From JBPOHE01 sp052035915 (lineage in GTDB: Bacteria > Pseudomonadota > Gammaproteobacteria > Chromatiales > Chromatiaceae), in the NCBI GenBank assembly GCA_052035915.1, contig JBPOHE010000149.1, forward strand, positions 1 through 23,552: a stretch of DNA of 23,552 nucleotides, given 5' to 3'. Position 1 is the stretch's first letter. Each line of letters opens with the position of its first letter. Below are positions 1-7,260 of this stretch, in pieces. The notes beneath the pieces are model-generated. The model searched no databases. It was given only the letters and a program-made list of their open reading frames with translations, and was not told the DNA's origin. The position numbers were made by a program, and so were the translations under genes.

Positions 1-2
1 CC

Positions 3-56
3 CTCACCGATCTCGGCGAGAATCCCAACATCAGCTTGCCTGCGGTCGCAAACTGA
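3..56 (+). CDS. Possible 3' end of an unidentified gene cut by the window edge
   Basis: Frame 3 is open from the left edge and stops with TGA at 54-56, giving 17 residues ending GENPNISLPAVAN. The composition looks like a natural C-terminus, but the piece is far too short to identify, and the other two forward frames are also open in this short stretch. This is a low-confidence suggestion. Confidence 0.15.
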   Translation, partial: LTDLGENPNISLPAVAN

Positions 57-374
57 TGACCTTCCCTTCCTTGCCAGAGTCGATGACCTTCTGATCGCTT
101 CTTACACCACGTCCGGGGACACGATCGTAACCTGAGCGCGACGCCGATCGCAATCACCTTGCCAACCTTTGCCGCCTCATACAAATTCTCGTTAGGTTCT
201 CCCTGATCGACAGCGAAAAGGGTGGCGCCCCGACTCCCTTGGTTTGTGCTCGCCGGTCCTGGATTCAGAGAAGGACCATAGGCGCGGGCTGGCCCGCGCT
301 GAGCCTTCTCGCCGTAACGAGCGCCAGCAATCCCCGGATCGAGTCCGAGGAGTCGCCTACACCCCTTGGGGCTC

Positions 375-491
375 CCGGGCCTGGGCTTGTGTAGCCGATT
401 TATCGTTCTCTTTTAGAGAACAATACCTCATCTTTAACCGCATTGTTCTTGTTTGGAGAACGAAAAACCAGCTCAAAGTGCCTCGGCCCGG
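375..491 (+). repeat. REPIN/MITE-like palindromic repeat, copy 1
   Basis: This 117-bp element starts CCGGGC and ends GCCCGG. Its core is two 21-nt arms (404-424 and 442-462) in inverted orientation around a 17-nt spacer. Each arm follows YGTTCTY-N6-AGAACAAT or its complement, so each arm is itself a small hairpin (GTTCTC/GAGAAC in the left arm). The distance from each arm to the outer end is 29 nt. The same layout recurs at 502-619, 7402-7517 and 23233-23350. No ORF lies inside, so it is a non-autonomous repeat. Confidence 0.75.
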
Positions 492-501
492 AAACGCCTA
501 G

Positions 502-619
502 GTTGGCCGGGGGGCTCAATCAAGTTCTTTTGTTCTCTTATTGAGAACAACACCGCATAAAATTCCGGAAATGTTTCCCTGGGAAGAACGAAAATGGCCA
601 TGAAATGGCCGTTGCCCGG
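502..619 (+). repeat. REPIN/MITE-like palindromic repeat, copy 2 (degenerate)
   Basis: The left arm (531-551) keeps the GTTCTC-N5-GAGAACAA hairpin. The right arm (570-590) is decayed and retains mainly AAGAACG. The right flank carries AAAATGGCCAT and ends GCCCGG at 614-619, matching the right flank of the 7402-7517 copy. The left end is poorly conserved and was placed by symmetry, 29 nt outside the arm. It begins only 10 nt after copy 1 ends, so the two form a near-tandem pair upstream of phaC. Confidence 0.6.
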
Positions 620-683
620 TTGGCCTGGGCCAAGGCACCGCCCATCCAAACAAGCATCGGCTTCCTCTCGGGTCGACAAGCCG

Positions 684-707
684 ATAGCCAAAGAGGCTGT
701 CTTTTTT
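684..707 (+). terminator. Weak intrinsic-terminator-like hairpin
   Basis: ATAGCC (684-689) pairs with GGCTGT (695-700) around an AAAGA loop, with one G-T pair, and is followed directly by CTTTTTT. The T-run is clear but the stem is only 6 bp. It would stop rightward transcription before phaC. Confidence 0.35.
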
Positions 708-857
708 GCTGCACCTGCGTAAGCTATGTATGAAGGCCATCGAAGGAAAATGGCTTGGGTTTCTTGGAAAGGGCCGCGGGCCTCATGCCTGGGCCGGTTT
801 CCCCGGAGGTTTCCTCATGGAAGTGAAAAAAGCAATAATTTCAATACTATTCCATCA

Positions 858-863
858 GAGAGG
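858..863 (+). promoter_or_regulatory. Ribosome binding site that decides the phaC start
   Basis: GAGAGG lies 6 nt before the GTG at 870. The in-frame ATG at 900 has only pyrimidine-rich sequence before it and the ATG at 726 gives a non-homologous extension, so this site favours GTG. Confidence 0.5.
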
Positions 864-869
864 TTGAGT

Positions 870-2552
870 GTGCAAACGACCATCTTTTCCCCCGCCACCA
901 TGCTGGATCCCTTCGGTATCCTGGCCTCTTCCTCTGCCGTGATGCAGGCCTGGAGCCGCGAGCCATGGCAGTTGCAGCAACGCTTGTTCGGCTTCTACAG
1001 CAAATGCTTCGAGATCCAGCAGGAGGTGTTGCAACGCGCCATGGGTTCGCTGGTCGGCGACCCGGTACCCGTGGCCGCCTATGACGAGCGTTTCCATGAC
1101 CGGGCCTGGACCGAGAATCCCTGGTACGACCTGGTCAAGGAGTATTACCTGCTGGTTACCCGTACTATCGAGGATACGATCTTTGCCACGCCCGGGGTCG
1201 ATGACAGAACCATCCGGCGGGCGGCCTTCTGGGTGCGCCAGATGCTCAATGCCGCGGCGCCCTCGAACTTTCTCTGGACCAATCCGGTCGCCTTGTCGCG
1301 CTTCATCAGCACCGGCGGCTGGAATCTCATCCACGGCTATCAGCAATGGTTGAAGGATCTGCCCACGGGGGACGTGAGTATCGTCGATCCCGATGGCTTC
1401 CAGGTAGGGCGGGATATCGCCGCCACCCCGGGGCAGGTGGTGTATCGCAACCACCTGGTGGAGGTCATCCAGTACGCGCCCACCACGGACAGCGTCCAGG
1501 CGACGCCGATCGTGTTCATCGCCCCCTGGATCAATAAATACTATGTCCTTGATCTCACGCCGGATAAAAGCCCGATCCGCTATCTCGTCGACCAGGGCTT
1601 CACCGTTTTCGTCACCAGTTGGAAGAATCCCGATGGGGCGATGCGCAACACCAGTCTCGACGACTATCTCAGCGCCGGCGCCCTGACCACCATCGAGGTT
1701 GCCCGGCGGATTTGTGGGGTGGAGTCGGTGCATGCGGTGGGCTATTGCATCGGCGGCACCCTGCTCAGCACCCTGCTGGCCTGGGCGGCGGCGGATCCGG
1801 CCACGCCTGCGCCGGTGGCCCATTGGACGGTGTTCACCACCCTGGTGGATTTCGCCAACCCGGGGGATATCGACGTCTTCCTCACCGAGGAGGGTGTCGA
1901 ATGGATAGATCGCATGATGGATGGACCCGGGTATCTCGACGGCCGGGCCATGGGCTCCGCCTTCCGCTGGTTGCGTTCCAACAGCCTCATCTGGCGCTAT
2001 TTTGTCCAGAATTATCTCTATGGCGATGAACCGGCGCCCATGGATGTGTTGCAGTGGAACATGGATACCACCAGATTGCCCAAGGCTATGCATGGTTTTT
2101 ATCTGCGTGAGTTCTATCTCAACAACCGGCTGGTGGAGCCGAATCGGATCCAACTCGCTGGTCGCCCCATCGACCTGCGCCGCATCACCGCCCCTCTCTA
2201 TGCGGTCGGGGCGGAACAGGACCATATCGCCCCCTGGAAGGAGACCTTCAAGCTGGTCTCCCAGGTGTCCGGACCTGTGCGCTACACCCTGGCCACCTCG
2301 GGTCACATCCTGGGTATTCTCAATCCGCCGGTGAATCCGCCCAAGCGGCGTTACTGGACGGGGGAGGCCGCTGGCGCCACGGATCCCGAGGCCTGGCGTC
2401 AGGGTGTCGAGAAGGTGGCCGGTTCCTGGTGGGACGACTGGACCCAGTGGCTGCGGGAGCGTTGCGGACCCCAGGTGGCGGCGCGGGTGCCGGGCTCCGG
2501 CCAATATCCCGCCCTGGCTCCGGCCCCTGGGACCTATGTATTCGAGAAATAG
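870..2552 (+). CDS. phaC: Class I poly(3-hydroxyalkanoate) synthase PhaC
   Basis: Polymerises hydroxyacyl-CoA monomers into PHA at the surface of storage granules. I chose the GTG at 870, giving 560 residues, because GAGAGG (858-863) sits 6 nt upstream and the length fits class I synthases. The same frame is open back to an ATG at 726, but those 48 extra residues do not resemble the family. After a PhaC N-terminal domain comes an alpha/beta-hydrolase core with the lipase-like box GYCIGG. Its nucleophile is Cys293, and the probable partners are Asp451 (EQDHIAPW) and His479 (SGHILGILNPP). VTSWKNPD is also typical. The length and the lack of a phaE neighbour argue against the two-subunit class III enzyme usual in purple sulfur bacteria. 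No phaA, phaB or phasin gene lies in the window. It converges on a phoB-like gene. Confidence 0.93.
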   Translation: MQTTIFSPATMLDPFGILASSSAVMQAWSREPWQLQQRLFGFYSKCFEIQQEVLQRAMGSLVGDPVPVAAYDERFHDRAWTENPWYDLVKEYYLLVTRTIEDTIFATPGVDDRTIRRAAFWVRQMLNAAAPSNFLWTNPVALSRFISTGGWNLIHGYQQWLKDLPTGDVSIVDPDGFQVGRDIAATPGQVVYRNHLVEVIQYAPTTDSVQATPIVFIAPWINKYYVLDLTPDKSPIRYLVDQGFTVFVTSWKNPDGAMRNTSLDDYLSAGALTTIEVARRICGVESVHAVGYCIGGTLLSTLLAWAAADPATPAPVAHWTVFTTLVDFANPGDIDVFLTEEGVEWIDRMMDGPGYLDGRAMGSAFRWLRSNSLIWRYFVQNYLYGDEPAPMDVLQWNMDTTRLPKAMHGFYLREFYLNNRLVEPNRIQLAGRPIDLRRITAPLYAVGAEQDHIAPWKETFKLVSQVSGPVRYTLATSGHILGILNPPVNPPKRRYWTGEAAGATDPEAWRQGVEKVAGSWWDDWTQWLRERCGPQVAARVPGSGQYPALAPAPGTYVFEK

Positions 2553-2570
2553 TCGCTGAGTAACGCCCAC

Positions 2571-2602
2571 CGACCGTCGGTTGCGAGGCCAACCGACGGT
2601 CG
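2571..2602. terminator. Perfect 13-bp hairpin between convergent phaC and phoB
   Basis: CGACCGTCGGTTG (2571-2583) is exactly complementary to CAACCGACGGTCG (2590-2602) around a 6-nt loop. It lies 18 nt after the phaC stop and 24 nt beyond the phoB stop. A T-run is absent on both strands, so it is a transcript-end or bidirectional terminator candidate without the classical U-tract. Confidence 0.6.
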
Positions 2603-2626
2603 ACTCTCTCTCGTCGCCCGCGGCTC

Positions 2627-3310
2627 TTATTCCTTGGTCGAGAAACGATAACCGGCGCCACGCACGGTCTGGATGAGATGATCGTGGCCGGTGGGTTCGA
2701 GGAGTTTGCGCAGCCGCCGGATGTGGACATCCACGGTGCGTTCTTCCACATAGCTGCCGTCGCCCCAGACTTGATCCAGCAGGTGGGCGCGGCTGAACAC
2801 ACGTTCCCGGTGGGTCATGAAGAACTGCAACAGACGGAACTCCGTCGGCGTCACCTCGATGGGTTGCCCATCGACACTGACCCGATGGCTGACGGGATCC
2901 AGCCTCAGGCCGCGGATATTCATCTCCGTCATGGCGTCCGGCTGCACCCGTCGCAGCACGGCGCGGATGCGGGCGATGAGTTCTCGCGGCGAGAAGGGCT
3001 TGGTGATGTAGTCGTCCGCCCCCGAGCCCAGCCCATTCACCAGATCGCTCTCTTCGGTGCGGGCGGTCAGCATGATGATGGGGAGTTCGCGTGTCTCCGG
3101 GTCCTTTTTGAGTTGTTTGGCGAGATCCAGACCAGAACGCCCGGGTAGCATCCAATCGAGCAGCATGAGATCCACATCCTGACGCCGGATCTGTTGCATG
3201 GCGGCTTCGGCATGGGCGGCTTCGGAGGTCTGAAAGCCTACGCTCTCCAGGGAAAAGCGAATGACTTCGCGGATATCGGGTTCATCGTCGACGATCAGGA
3301 TATTTGGCAT
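2627..3310 (-). CDS. phoB: PhoB-type two-component response regulator
   Basis: OmpR/PhoB-family transcription factor of 227 residues, the usual PhoB length. The receiver domain (about 3-115) has the acidic pocket (DDEPD), phospho-acceptor Asp52 in LLDWMLPGRSG, Thr82 and Lys104. The C-terminal winged helix (about 130-227) carries the recognition-helix stretch RTVDVHIRRLRKLLEP and ends VRGAGYRFS. The DWMLPGxSG and YVEERTVDVHIRRLRK signatures favour PhoB (phosphate limitation) over other members. PhoB normally pairs with the kinase PhoR, but the next gene downstream is the convergent phaC, so no phoR follows and the kinase must be encoded elsewhere. No convincing Shine-Dalgarno was found before the ATG at 3310, and no clear Pho box upstream. 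Confidence 0.85.
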   Translation of the reverse strand: MPNILIVDDEPDIREVIRFSLESVGFQTSEAAHAEAAMQQIRRQDVDLMLLDWMLPGRSGLDLAKQLKKDPETRELPIIMLTARTEESDLVNGLGSGADDYITKPFSPRELIARIRAVLRRVQPDAMTEMNIRGLRLDPVSHRVSVDGQPIEVTPTEFRLLQFFMTHRERVFSRAHLLDQVWGDGSYVEERTVDVHIRRLRKLLEPTGHDHLIQTVRGAGYRFSTKE

Positions 3311-3593
3311 GGCATTTCATGTGCGAACAGGCGAAAAAAGTCAAACCGGCTTGCTTGGATGTCCGGGGTGACTGGCCAAGGCCCCGGATCTTTATTCTCT
3401 GATCCCGTGTAGGACATGGATTCAGCCGTCGGTGATGGCTGAACCGGCATGGCGGACCGAGATAGACAAGGATCATCCTGTTGTTGTCTTCCTGGTGATG
3501 GCCGTGATCAGGGCGTCGAGGTGGTCGATATCGCCGCCACGCCAACCCTGTCACATTTGGTTAACAATACAGGAAAGCCGAACCGAGTTCAGC

Positions 3594-4250
3594 TCATGGC
3601 GAGGGCAGACCCGCTCCCTGGGTTTTCAGTAACCGGATCAGATCCTCATGGCCGTCCCGGGTGGCGATCAGCAAGGGCGTGGCCCCTTCCGCATCCCGGG
3701 CGTTGATATCGGCGCCATGCAGGATCAGCAGTTTGCTCATACTGCGGGAACCCAGCCGAACCGCCAGCAACAGGGGGGTATCCGCGTTGGCGTCCCGTGA
3801 GTTGATGTCCAGGCCCCGCTGGAGCAGGAAATTGAGGACGTCGCGGTCGGTGACCTGATGTCGGACCAGCTCGAATACGAGCTGTCGGCTGTCGAGGCGG
3901 GCGCCCCGATCGAGCATTTCCGCCGCCAACTGGGTCCGTCCATTGAGGAGGGCCAATGCCAAAGGGGTCTGTCCCTGGCGGTTTTTCCCCTCGATCTGGG
4001 CGCCGTTCTTGATCAGCAATCTGGCCTCGACGATGCGACCCCGGGCGGCGGCGGTGTGGAGGGGACTGTTGCCGTCCGGGTCCGGCGCGTTGAGATCCGC
4101 GCCCCAGGCGATGTGGCGTTCGAGTTGATTCAGATCGCCGCCTTGGACGGCCAGATAGAGGCTGATGCTTGGCGGTTCCGGTTTGCCACAGCCGCCGACC
4201 AGACCGAGCGAGAGGAGGAGAAAAACAGTGAATAAAGCTTGGGGTGACAT
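3594..4250 (-). CDS. Ankyrin-repeat lipoprotein
   Basis: 218 residues. Residues 1-21 are a lipoprotein signal (hydrophobic LFTVFLLLSLGLVGGC) with probable lipidated Cys21, so the mature protein should be anchored to a membrane facing the periplasm. The rest is ankyrin repeats, about five units from residue 30 to 213. The consensus is clearest at DGNSPLHTAAARGRIVEARLL, GQTPLALALLNGR, ADTPLLLAVRLGS and EGATPLLIATRDGHEDLIRLL. The unit around 125-145 has diverged. Ankyrin stacks bind proteins; the partner is unknown. It is the penultimate gene of the minus-strand run ending at phoB, 81 bp downstream of the flavoprotein gene and separated from it by a GC-rich palindrome. Confidence 0.8.
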   Translation of the reverse strand: MSPQALFTVFLLLSLGLVGGCGKPEPPSISLYLAVQGGDLNQLERHIAWGADLNAPDPDGNSPLHTAAARGRIVEARLLIKNGAQIEGKNRQGQTPLALALLNGRTQLAAEMLDRGARLDSRQLVFELVRHQVTDRDVLNFLLQRGLDINSRDANADTPLLLAVRLGSRSMSKLLILHGADINARDAEGATPLLIATRDGHEDLIRLLKTQGAGLPSP

Positions 4251-4281
4251 GGAGATGGGACCCTTGATCTGAATCGGTACC

Positions 4282-4295
4282 CTCCCCGCGGGGAG
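4282..4295. repeat. GC-rich 14-bp palindrome between two minus-strand genes
   Basis: CTCCCCGCGGGGAG is a perfect palindrome inside a G/C tract (about 4280-4322) between the flavoprotein and ankyrin genes. It resembles common dispersed intergenic GC palindromes and could weaken read-through. There is no T-run. Confidence 0.4.
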
Positions 4296-4331
4296 AGTCC
4301 CGGGGCGGGGGAGGGGGCCGGGGGATGGCTG

Positions 4332-5534
4332 TCAGTGGCCGGGATAGAGGCGTTCGTACTCGCTTCGACTGCGACTGATACAGTCTTCGATGGCCATCCC
4401 CTGAAAATAGTTGCCGGTCAGACCCAGTCTTTGACCCGAGAGCTGCGGCTGGAGACGTGCTAATAGCTCGGCGTGGCCCTGGCGGAGGGCGGGAAGGGGA
4501 TTGCGGCGACTCGCCTTGGCCAGGGGTCGGGTGCCGTTCAGGCCAAGAACGGTGGCGATACGTTGGGCCTTGGCCTCGGCGTCGAGTCGATCCGGCCGGA
4601 AATGGAAGGTGAAGCCCCGCCAGCGCTCGTCGGGTCGGGGGTCGCGGGAGACCACCGAGTAGAAAGCGTCTTGGATGCCGATCAGACCGGCGACAGGAGG
4701 GAGTCTGGATTCCCGGGCAGGCAGCACCAAGGCCAGGCTGTCGACATAGACCTGCTGGATCCGCGCCAGTACCCCGGATAGGTCGGGAAAGTCCGTGCTC
4801 AGCAAGGCGCTCGCCTCGGTTGGCGGCGTCGCCAGCACCAGATCCTCGGAGGTAAATACCTGTCCCGAGGCGATGGTGACACGGAATCCCTGTCCGACCC
4901 GGGCGATGCGCTCGACCCGGGCCTGGGTCTTGACTTTGATCCCGGGCTGTCCGCTGATGGCCACGGCGATATCCTGCACCCCGCCAGGTAGGGTGAAAGT
5001 GCGCAAGATTTCCTTGCGTCGGGCACGCTTACGGAACAGGGCCTCGGCGGGGAAGTCGGCGGCCGGCTGACAGATCACCGCGTCGAAGGCCGGACCCAGC
5101 ACCTCGTGGAAATTTTTCGCCCCGGCCACCTCGGCATAATAGCCTTGGATACTCTTCCCGGCCTTGGTGAGAAAAAAGAGTTTCGGCAGCGAAAACATCA
5201 ACTCCAGCCAGTGCAATCTGGAGGGCACGGATACCGGGCGATCACCGATCCAGAGGCGATAGGGCAGCCTCAGCTTGGGTTGGATACTGCCCAACAGGCC
5301 CAGGTCCTCCATGATGCCGAGCAGATGACCATAGGAGTTGTACAGGGTGTGGGCGCCGAGTTCGCACCAGAAATCCTCGCAACCCGGGAAAAGGGGGCTG
5401 CACAGGCAGCCTCCAGTCGTCGCGCCAGCCTCCAACACCAAGACTGGGGCCTCATGGCGACAGGCGTAGTGGGCCAGACTGAGGCCACTGATGCCGCCGC
5501 CGATCACGATCAGGCGGTAATGTTCGGAAGTCAT
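4332..5534 (-). CDS. FAD-dependent oxidoreductase, protoporphyrinogen-oxidase-like
   Basis: 400-residue flavoprotein of the amine-oxidase/protoporphyrinogen-oxidase superfamily. The N-terminus has the Rossmann dinucleotide-binding motif VIGGGISGLSLA (residues 10-21), followed by the acidic LVLEAG that binds the FAD ribose. A second FAD-contact motif, YFQGMAIEDC, lies at about 376-385 near the C-terminus, as in HemG/HemY-type oxidases that oxidise protoporphyrinogen or coproporphyrinogen in haem synthesis. The central substrate-binding part (about 90-300) is less distinctive, so another substrate such as a carotenoid or amine is possible. It has no signal peptide and is probably cytoplasmic or membrane-associated. 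It begins 14 bp after the preceding gene on the same strand, suggesting co-transcription. No other haem genes are nearby. Confidence 0.7.
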   Translation of the reverse strand: MTSEHYRLIVIGGGISGLSLAHYACRHEAPVLVLEAGATTGGCLCSPLFPGCEDFWCELGAHTLYNSYGHLLGIMEDLGLLGSIQPKLRLPYRLWIGDRPVSVPSRLHWLELMFSLPKLFFLTKAGKSIQGYYAEVAGAKNFHEVLGPAFDAVICQPAADFPAEALFRKRARRKEILRTFTLPGGVQDIAVAISGQPGIKVKTQARVERIARVGQGFRVTIASGQVFTSEDLVLATPPTEASALLSTDFPDLSGVLARIQQVYVDSLALVLPARESRLPPVAGLIGIQDAFYSVVSRDPRPDERWRGFTFHFRPDRLDAEAKAQRIATVLGLNGTRPLAKASRRNPLPALRQGHAELLARLQPQLSGQRLGLTGNYFQGMAIEDCISRSRSEYERLYPGH

Positions 5535-5548
5535 GGGGGCTCCAGGGA

Positions 5549-6199
5549 TCAGAATTCGGCTTCTTTATGGACCACAGGCTCGCTCGGGAGGAAATCGAGA
5601 TGGCTGATATCCGGGATGGAGATGGGTCTGGGGGCGGGGCGACAATCCTCCAGGCTCCCGGTCCTCGGCGGCAGAAGGCTCAAGGACCTCAGATCCACCT
5701 CGGGCGGCGGAGCTTCTTTCCCTTCCTCCGCCAATCGACTTCCCAGGGGCGCCAGATGTATCCAGGCGGTATCCGGCACCGGGGCGGGTATCACCGGCTT
5801 GGCGCAGTCGATCAGGCTACCGGTGTTGGGGGGCAGCAGCGTGAAGCCTTCCCCCTGGGATTCAGGCTCCTCGGTCGGGGTTGGATCGGCAGCCGGACGA
5901 TCCGGCTCGGCTTGAGGTTGTTCCTCGGTAACCGCCGTCGCTGTCTGGGCGGCGGGCTGGAAAAGATCGGAGCGACGCAATTCCACCAGGGCCCCGGCCT
6001 GCTGGAAGGCGGTGCGGTATTTGGTCGCCGTCTCCAGGTCCAGGTGTTTTTTGATCGGCACCTGGGTGCCGGAAAAAAGCACCTCGAGCTGGGCCGGACC
6101 GAGCTTGAACATCTGCCCCAGCCGCTCCCGTACCTGGAGGGGATCACGTCCGGGCAGAACCAGGCCGGAGAAGATGATGTGATAGGTTGGATCAGCCAT
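5549..6199 (-). CDS. Small protein with L7/L12-like N-terminal domain and three proline-rich C-terminal repeats
   Basis: I chose the ATG at 6199, giving 216 residues. The longer frame from 6382 would overlap the end of the universal stress gene and adds an unlikely 61 residues. Residues 5-75 form a compact domain (IIFSGLVLPG, VRERLGQMF, VPIKKHLDLETATKY) seen at the N-terminus of assorted gammaproteobacterial proteins and reminiscent of the ribosomal L7/L12 C-terminal domain. Residues 80-117 are an acidic, proline-rich linker. Residues 118-203 hold three degenerate repeats of about 26-30 residues. Two contain LLPPxTGSLxDC (121-132 and 176-186) and the middle one reads LAPLGSRLAEE (149-159); the units end PDTAW, VDLRS and PDISH. 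There is no signal peptide or membrane segment. Function is unknown. It sits between uspA and the flavoprotein gene. Confidence 0.65.
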   Translation of the reverse strand: MADPTYHIIFSGLVLPGRDPLQVRERLGQMFKLGPAQLEVLFSGTQVPIKKHLDLETATKYRTAFQQAGALVELRRSDLFQPAAQTATAVTEEQPQAEPDRPAADPTPTEEPESQGEGFTLLPPNTGSLIDCAKPVIPAPVPDTAWIHLAPLGSRLAEEGKEAPPPEVDLRSLSLLPPRTGSLEDCRPAPRPISIPDISHLDFLPSEPVVHKEAEF

Positions 6200-6275
6200 G
6201 GGTATCGAAACACCTCGCCTCGTCAGGTTGAAGTCCGGCCCCCCGCGGCGCCATCCGATCGGTCCTTGGCGACCT

Positions 6276-6710
6276 TCATCCCACCCGCACCGCCAGGACA
6301 TCGCAGTTGGCCCCATGCAGAATGGCATTGGCGGTGGAGCCAAGGAGTAGGGCCAGCCCCCGTCGACCATGGCTGCCGACAACGATGAGATCGACCGCCT
6401 TTTCTTTGGCCAGACGCAGGATTTCCGCCCGGGTGGAGCCGGTTTCTACATAAAGCCCGGCTTCGGGGGCGCCCAGGCGGTTGGCCAGCTCACTAAGGGC
6501 CATGCGGGCCCGTTCCACCAGACCTTCCTCGAGCTTCAGCTCGATCGGGAGGATCTGTTCGCCACCATAGTCCAGGGGCGAAAACTCCACCACATGCACC
6601 AAGCTCAGCTTGGCCTGATAACGACGGGCCAGATCCAGGGCGGTCCGGGATACCCGCTGGTCGGTATCGGCAAAGTCGACCGCCAACAAGACATGGGAAT
6701 AGGTGTTCAT
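6276..6710 (-). CDS. Universal stress protein, ATP-binding UspA type
   Basis: 144 residues from the ATG at 6710, where GGGAG lies 6 nt upstream. An in-frame start at 6806 would add 32 non-homologous residues and overlap the upstream gene. The UspA fold is evident: strand VLLAVDFADTD (8-17) with the nucleotide-contacting Asp12, central LSLVHVVE, and the ATP-binding signature G-x-HGR-x-G-x9-GS/T at residues 112-126 (GSHGRRG, then GST). This points to the ATP-binding, dimeric subgroup. Such proteins are cytoplasmic and rise under starvation or stress; the particular role cannot be read from sequence. It lies 40 bp downstream of the SNase-like gene and 76 bp upstream of the L7/L12-like gene, all on one strand. 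Confidence 0.85.
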   Translation of the reverse strand: MNTYSHVLLAVDFADTDQRVSRTALDLARRYQAKLSLVHVVEFSPLDYGGEQILPIELKLEEGLVERARMALSELANRLGAPEAGLYVETGSTRAEILRLAKEKAVDLIVVGSHGRRGLALLLGSTANAILHGANCDVLAVRVG

Positions 6711-6750
6711 CTCAGACTCCCATTTCAGCTTTTCCTGATGAAAGTATCGG

Positions 6751-7260
6751 TCAAGGCAAATGTGATCGCCATGATGGCGGTCTGAGCCGGCGGGGACTTT
6801 GTTCATCTACCATAAAGCCCCAGATCCCCCGGTTCTGGTGGCGTGCGATGCGTTCGAGCACATGGTAGTCATAGGGGGCGTCAGGGAGGGCGACGGCCCA
6901 GCCCTGTTCAATCAGATAGGCCCCCAGGTCCTCGCCCTCGGAAAAACGGGAGGCGCCGCTGTAGCAGACCGCGTTGAGACTCCCGTCCTCGTTCTCGCTC
7001 TGCTCGATGCAGCGCACGAAGCCCTTGACCTTGAAATCGAGTGCCAGGACAGCGCGAGGAGCGCAACGGATGGGATTCTCGAAGGTGCGACACTGCTGGT
7101 CGCTGGGAGGGATATAGATGCCATCGAGGTGGAAGATATGGCCCTTGATCAGGAGGCTGCCGTCCTCCTGGACCAGGGCATAACTATAAAACTCTCTTGC
7201 CTCGAGCGGGCCGAGGGCGAGCAGGGTGGTGAGGAAGATCCAGGGCGCGAGCTGTCTCAT
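6751..7260 (-). CDS. Secreted SNase-fold (thermonuclease-like) protein, probably catalytically inactive
   Basis: 169 residues. A signal peptide covers about 1-21 (APWIFLTTLLALGPLEA, likely cleaved before REF), so the protein is exported. The rest matches the staphylococcal-nuclease fold: an OB-like start (YALVQEDGSLLIKGHIFHLDGIYIPP is the counterpart of the usual V.DGD...I.L.GIDAPE), VKGFVRC, NAVCY, LGAYLIEQGWAVA and the terminal ERIARHQNRGIWGF. The usual catalytic residues seem absent: no Arg or Glu in the GIYIPP segment, and EDGSLNAVCY replaces the D.YGR.A.C motif that carries the second catalytic Arg. Four cysteines (57, 66, 84, 99) could form disulfides. It heads the minus-strand run that includes uspA. 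Confidence 0.7.
   Translation of the reverse strand: MRQLAPWIFLTTLLALGPLEAREFYSYALVQEDGSLLIKGHIFHLDGIYIPPSDQQCRTFENPIRCAPRAVLALDFKVKGFVRCIEQSENEDGSLNAVCYSGASRFSEGEDLGAYLIEQGWAVALPDAPYDYHVLERIARHQNRGIWGFMVDEQSPRRLRPPSWRSHLP

Larger units (their letters stand above)
1..869. other. Left-edge region without a confident complete gene
   Basis: No complete gene is supported here. A forward frame ends with a stop at 54-56 (last residues NISLPAVAN) and could be the tail of a gene cut by the window edge. A reverse frame is open from about 300 to the left edge and contains a plausible stretch (NLYEAAKVGKVIAIGVA around 200-150) but no clear start, so it may be a relic. From 375 to 619 two copies of a palindromic repeat occupy the region, followed by a terminator-like hairpin at 684-707. 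The open frame from 726 to 869 is in phase with phaC, but it is basic and does not resemble PHA synthases, so it is treated as upstream DNA. Confidence 0.5.

Noticed and set aside
375..619. CRISPR array at the left-edge repeats
   Set aside because: Only two diverged palindromic units with internal inverted symmetry, not regular identical repeats with unique spacers; no cas genes in the window.
726..869. 48-residue N-terminal extension of phaC from the ATG at 726
   Set aside because: Basic sequence unlike PHA synthases; GTG at 870 has a Shine-Dalgarno and gives family length.
855..3155. 766-codon open frame on the minus strand, antisense to phaC and overlapping phoB
   Set aside because: Translation is Arg/Gly/His/Pro-rich with no domain; it mirrors the GC-rich coding frame of phaC, which has a complete catalytic triad.
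3421..3443. Terminator hairpin TTCAGCC/GGCTGAA after the ankyrin gene
   Set aside because: Only 7 bp with a 9-nt loop, no T-run, and more than 150 bp after the stop; likely chance.
3548..3566. Possible Pho box (CTGTCAC then GGTTAAC) upstream of phoB
   Set aside because: Only one half-site resembles the consensus, orientation is wrong for phoB and the spacing is poor.
6200..6382. 61-residue N-terminal extension of the L7/L12-like protein
   Set aside because: It overlaps the universal stress gene in another frame and is unlike the conserved domain that starts at MADPTYHIIF.
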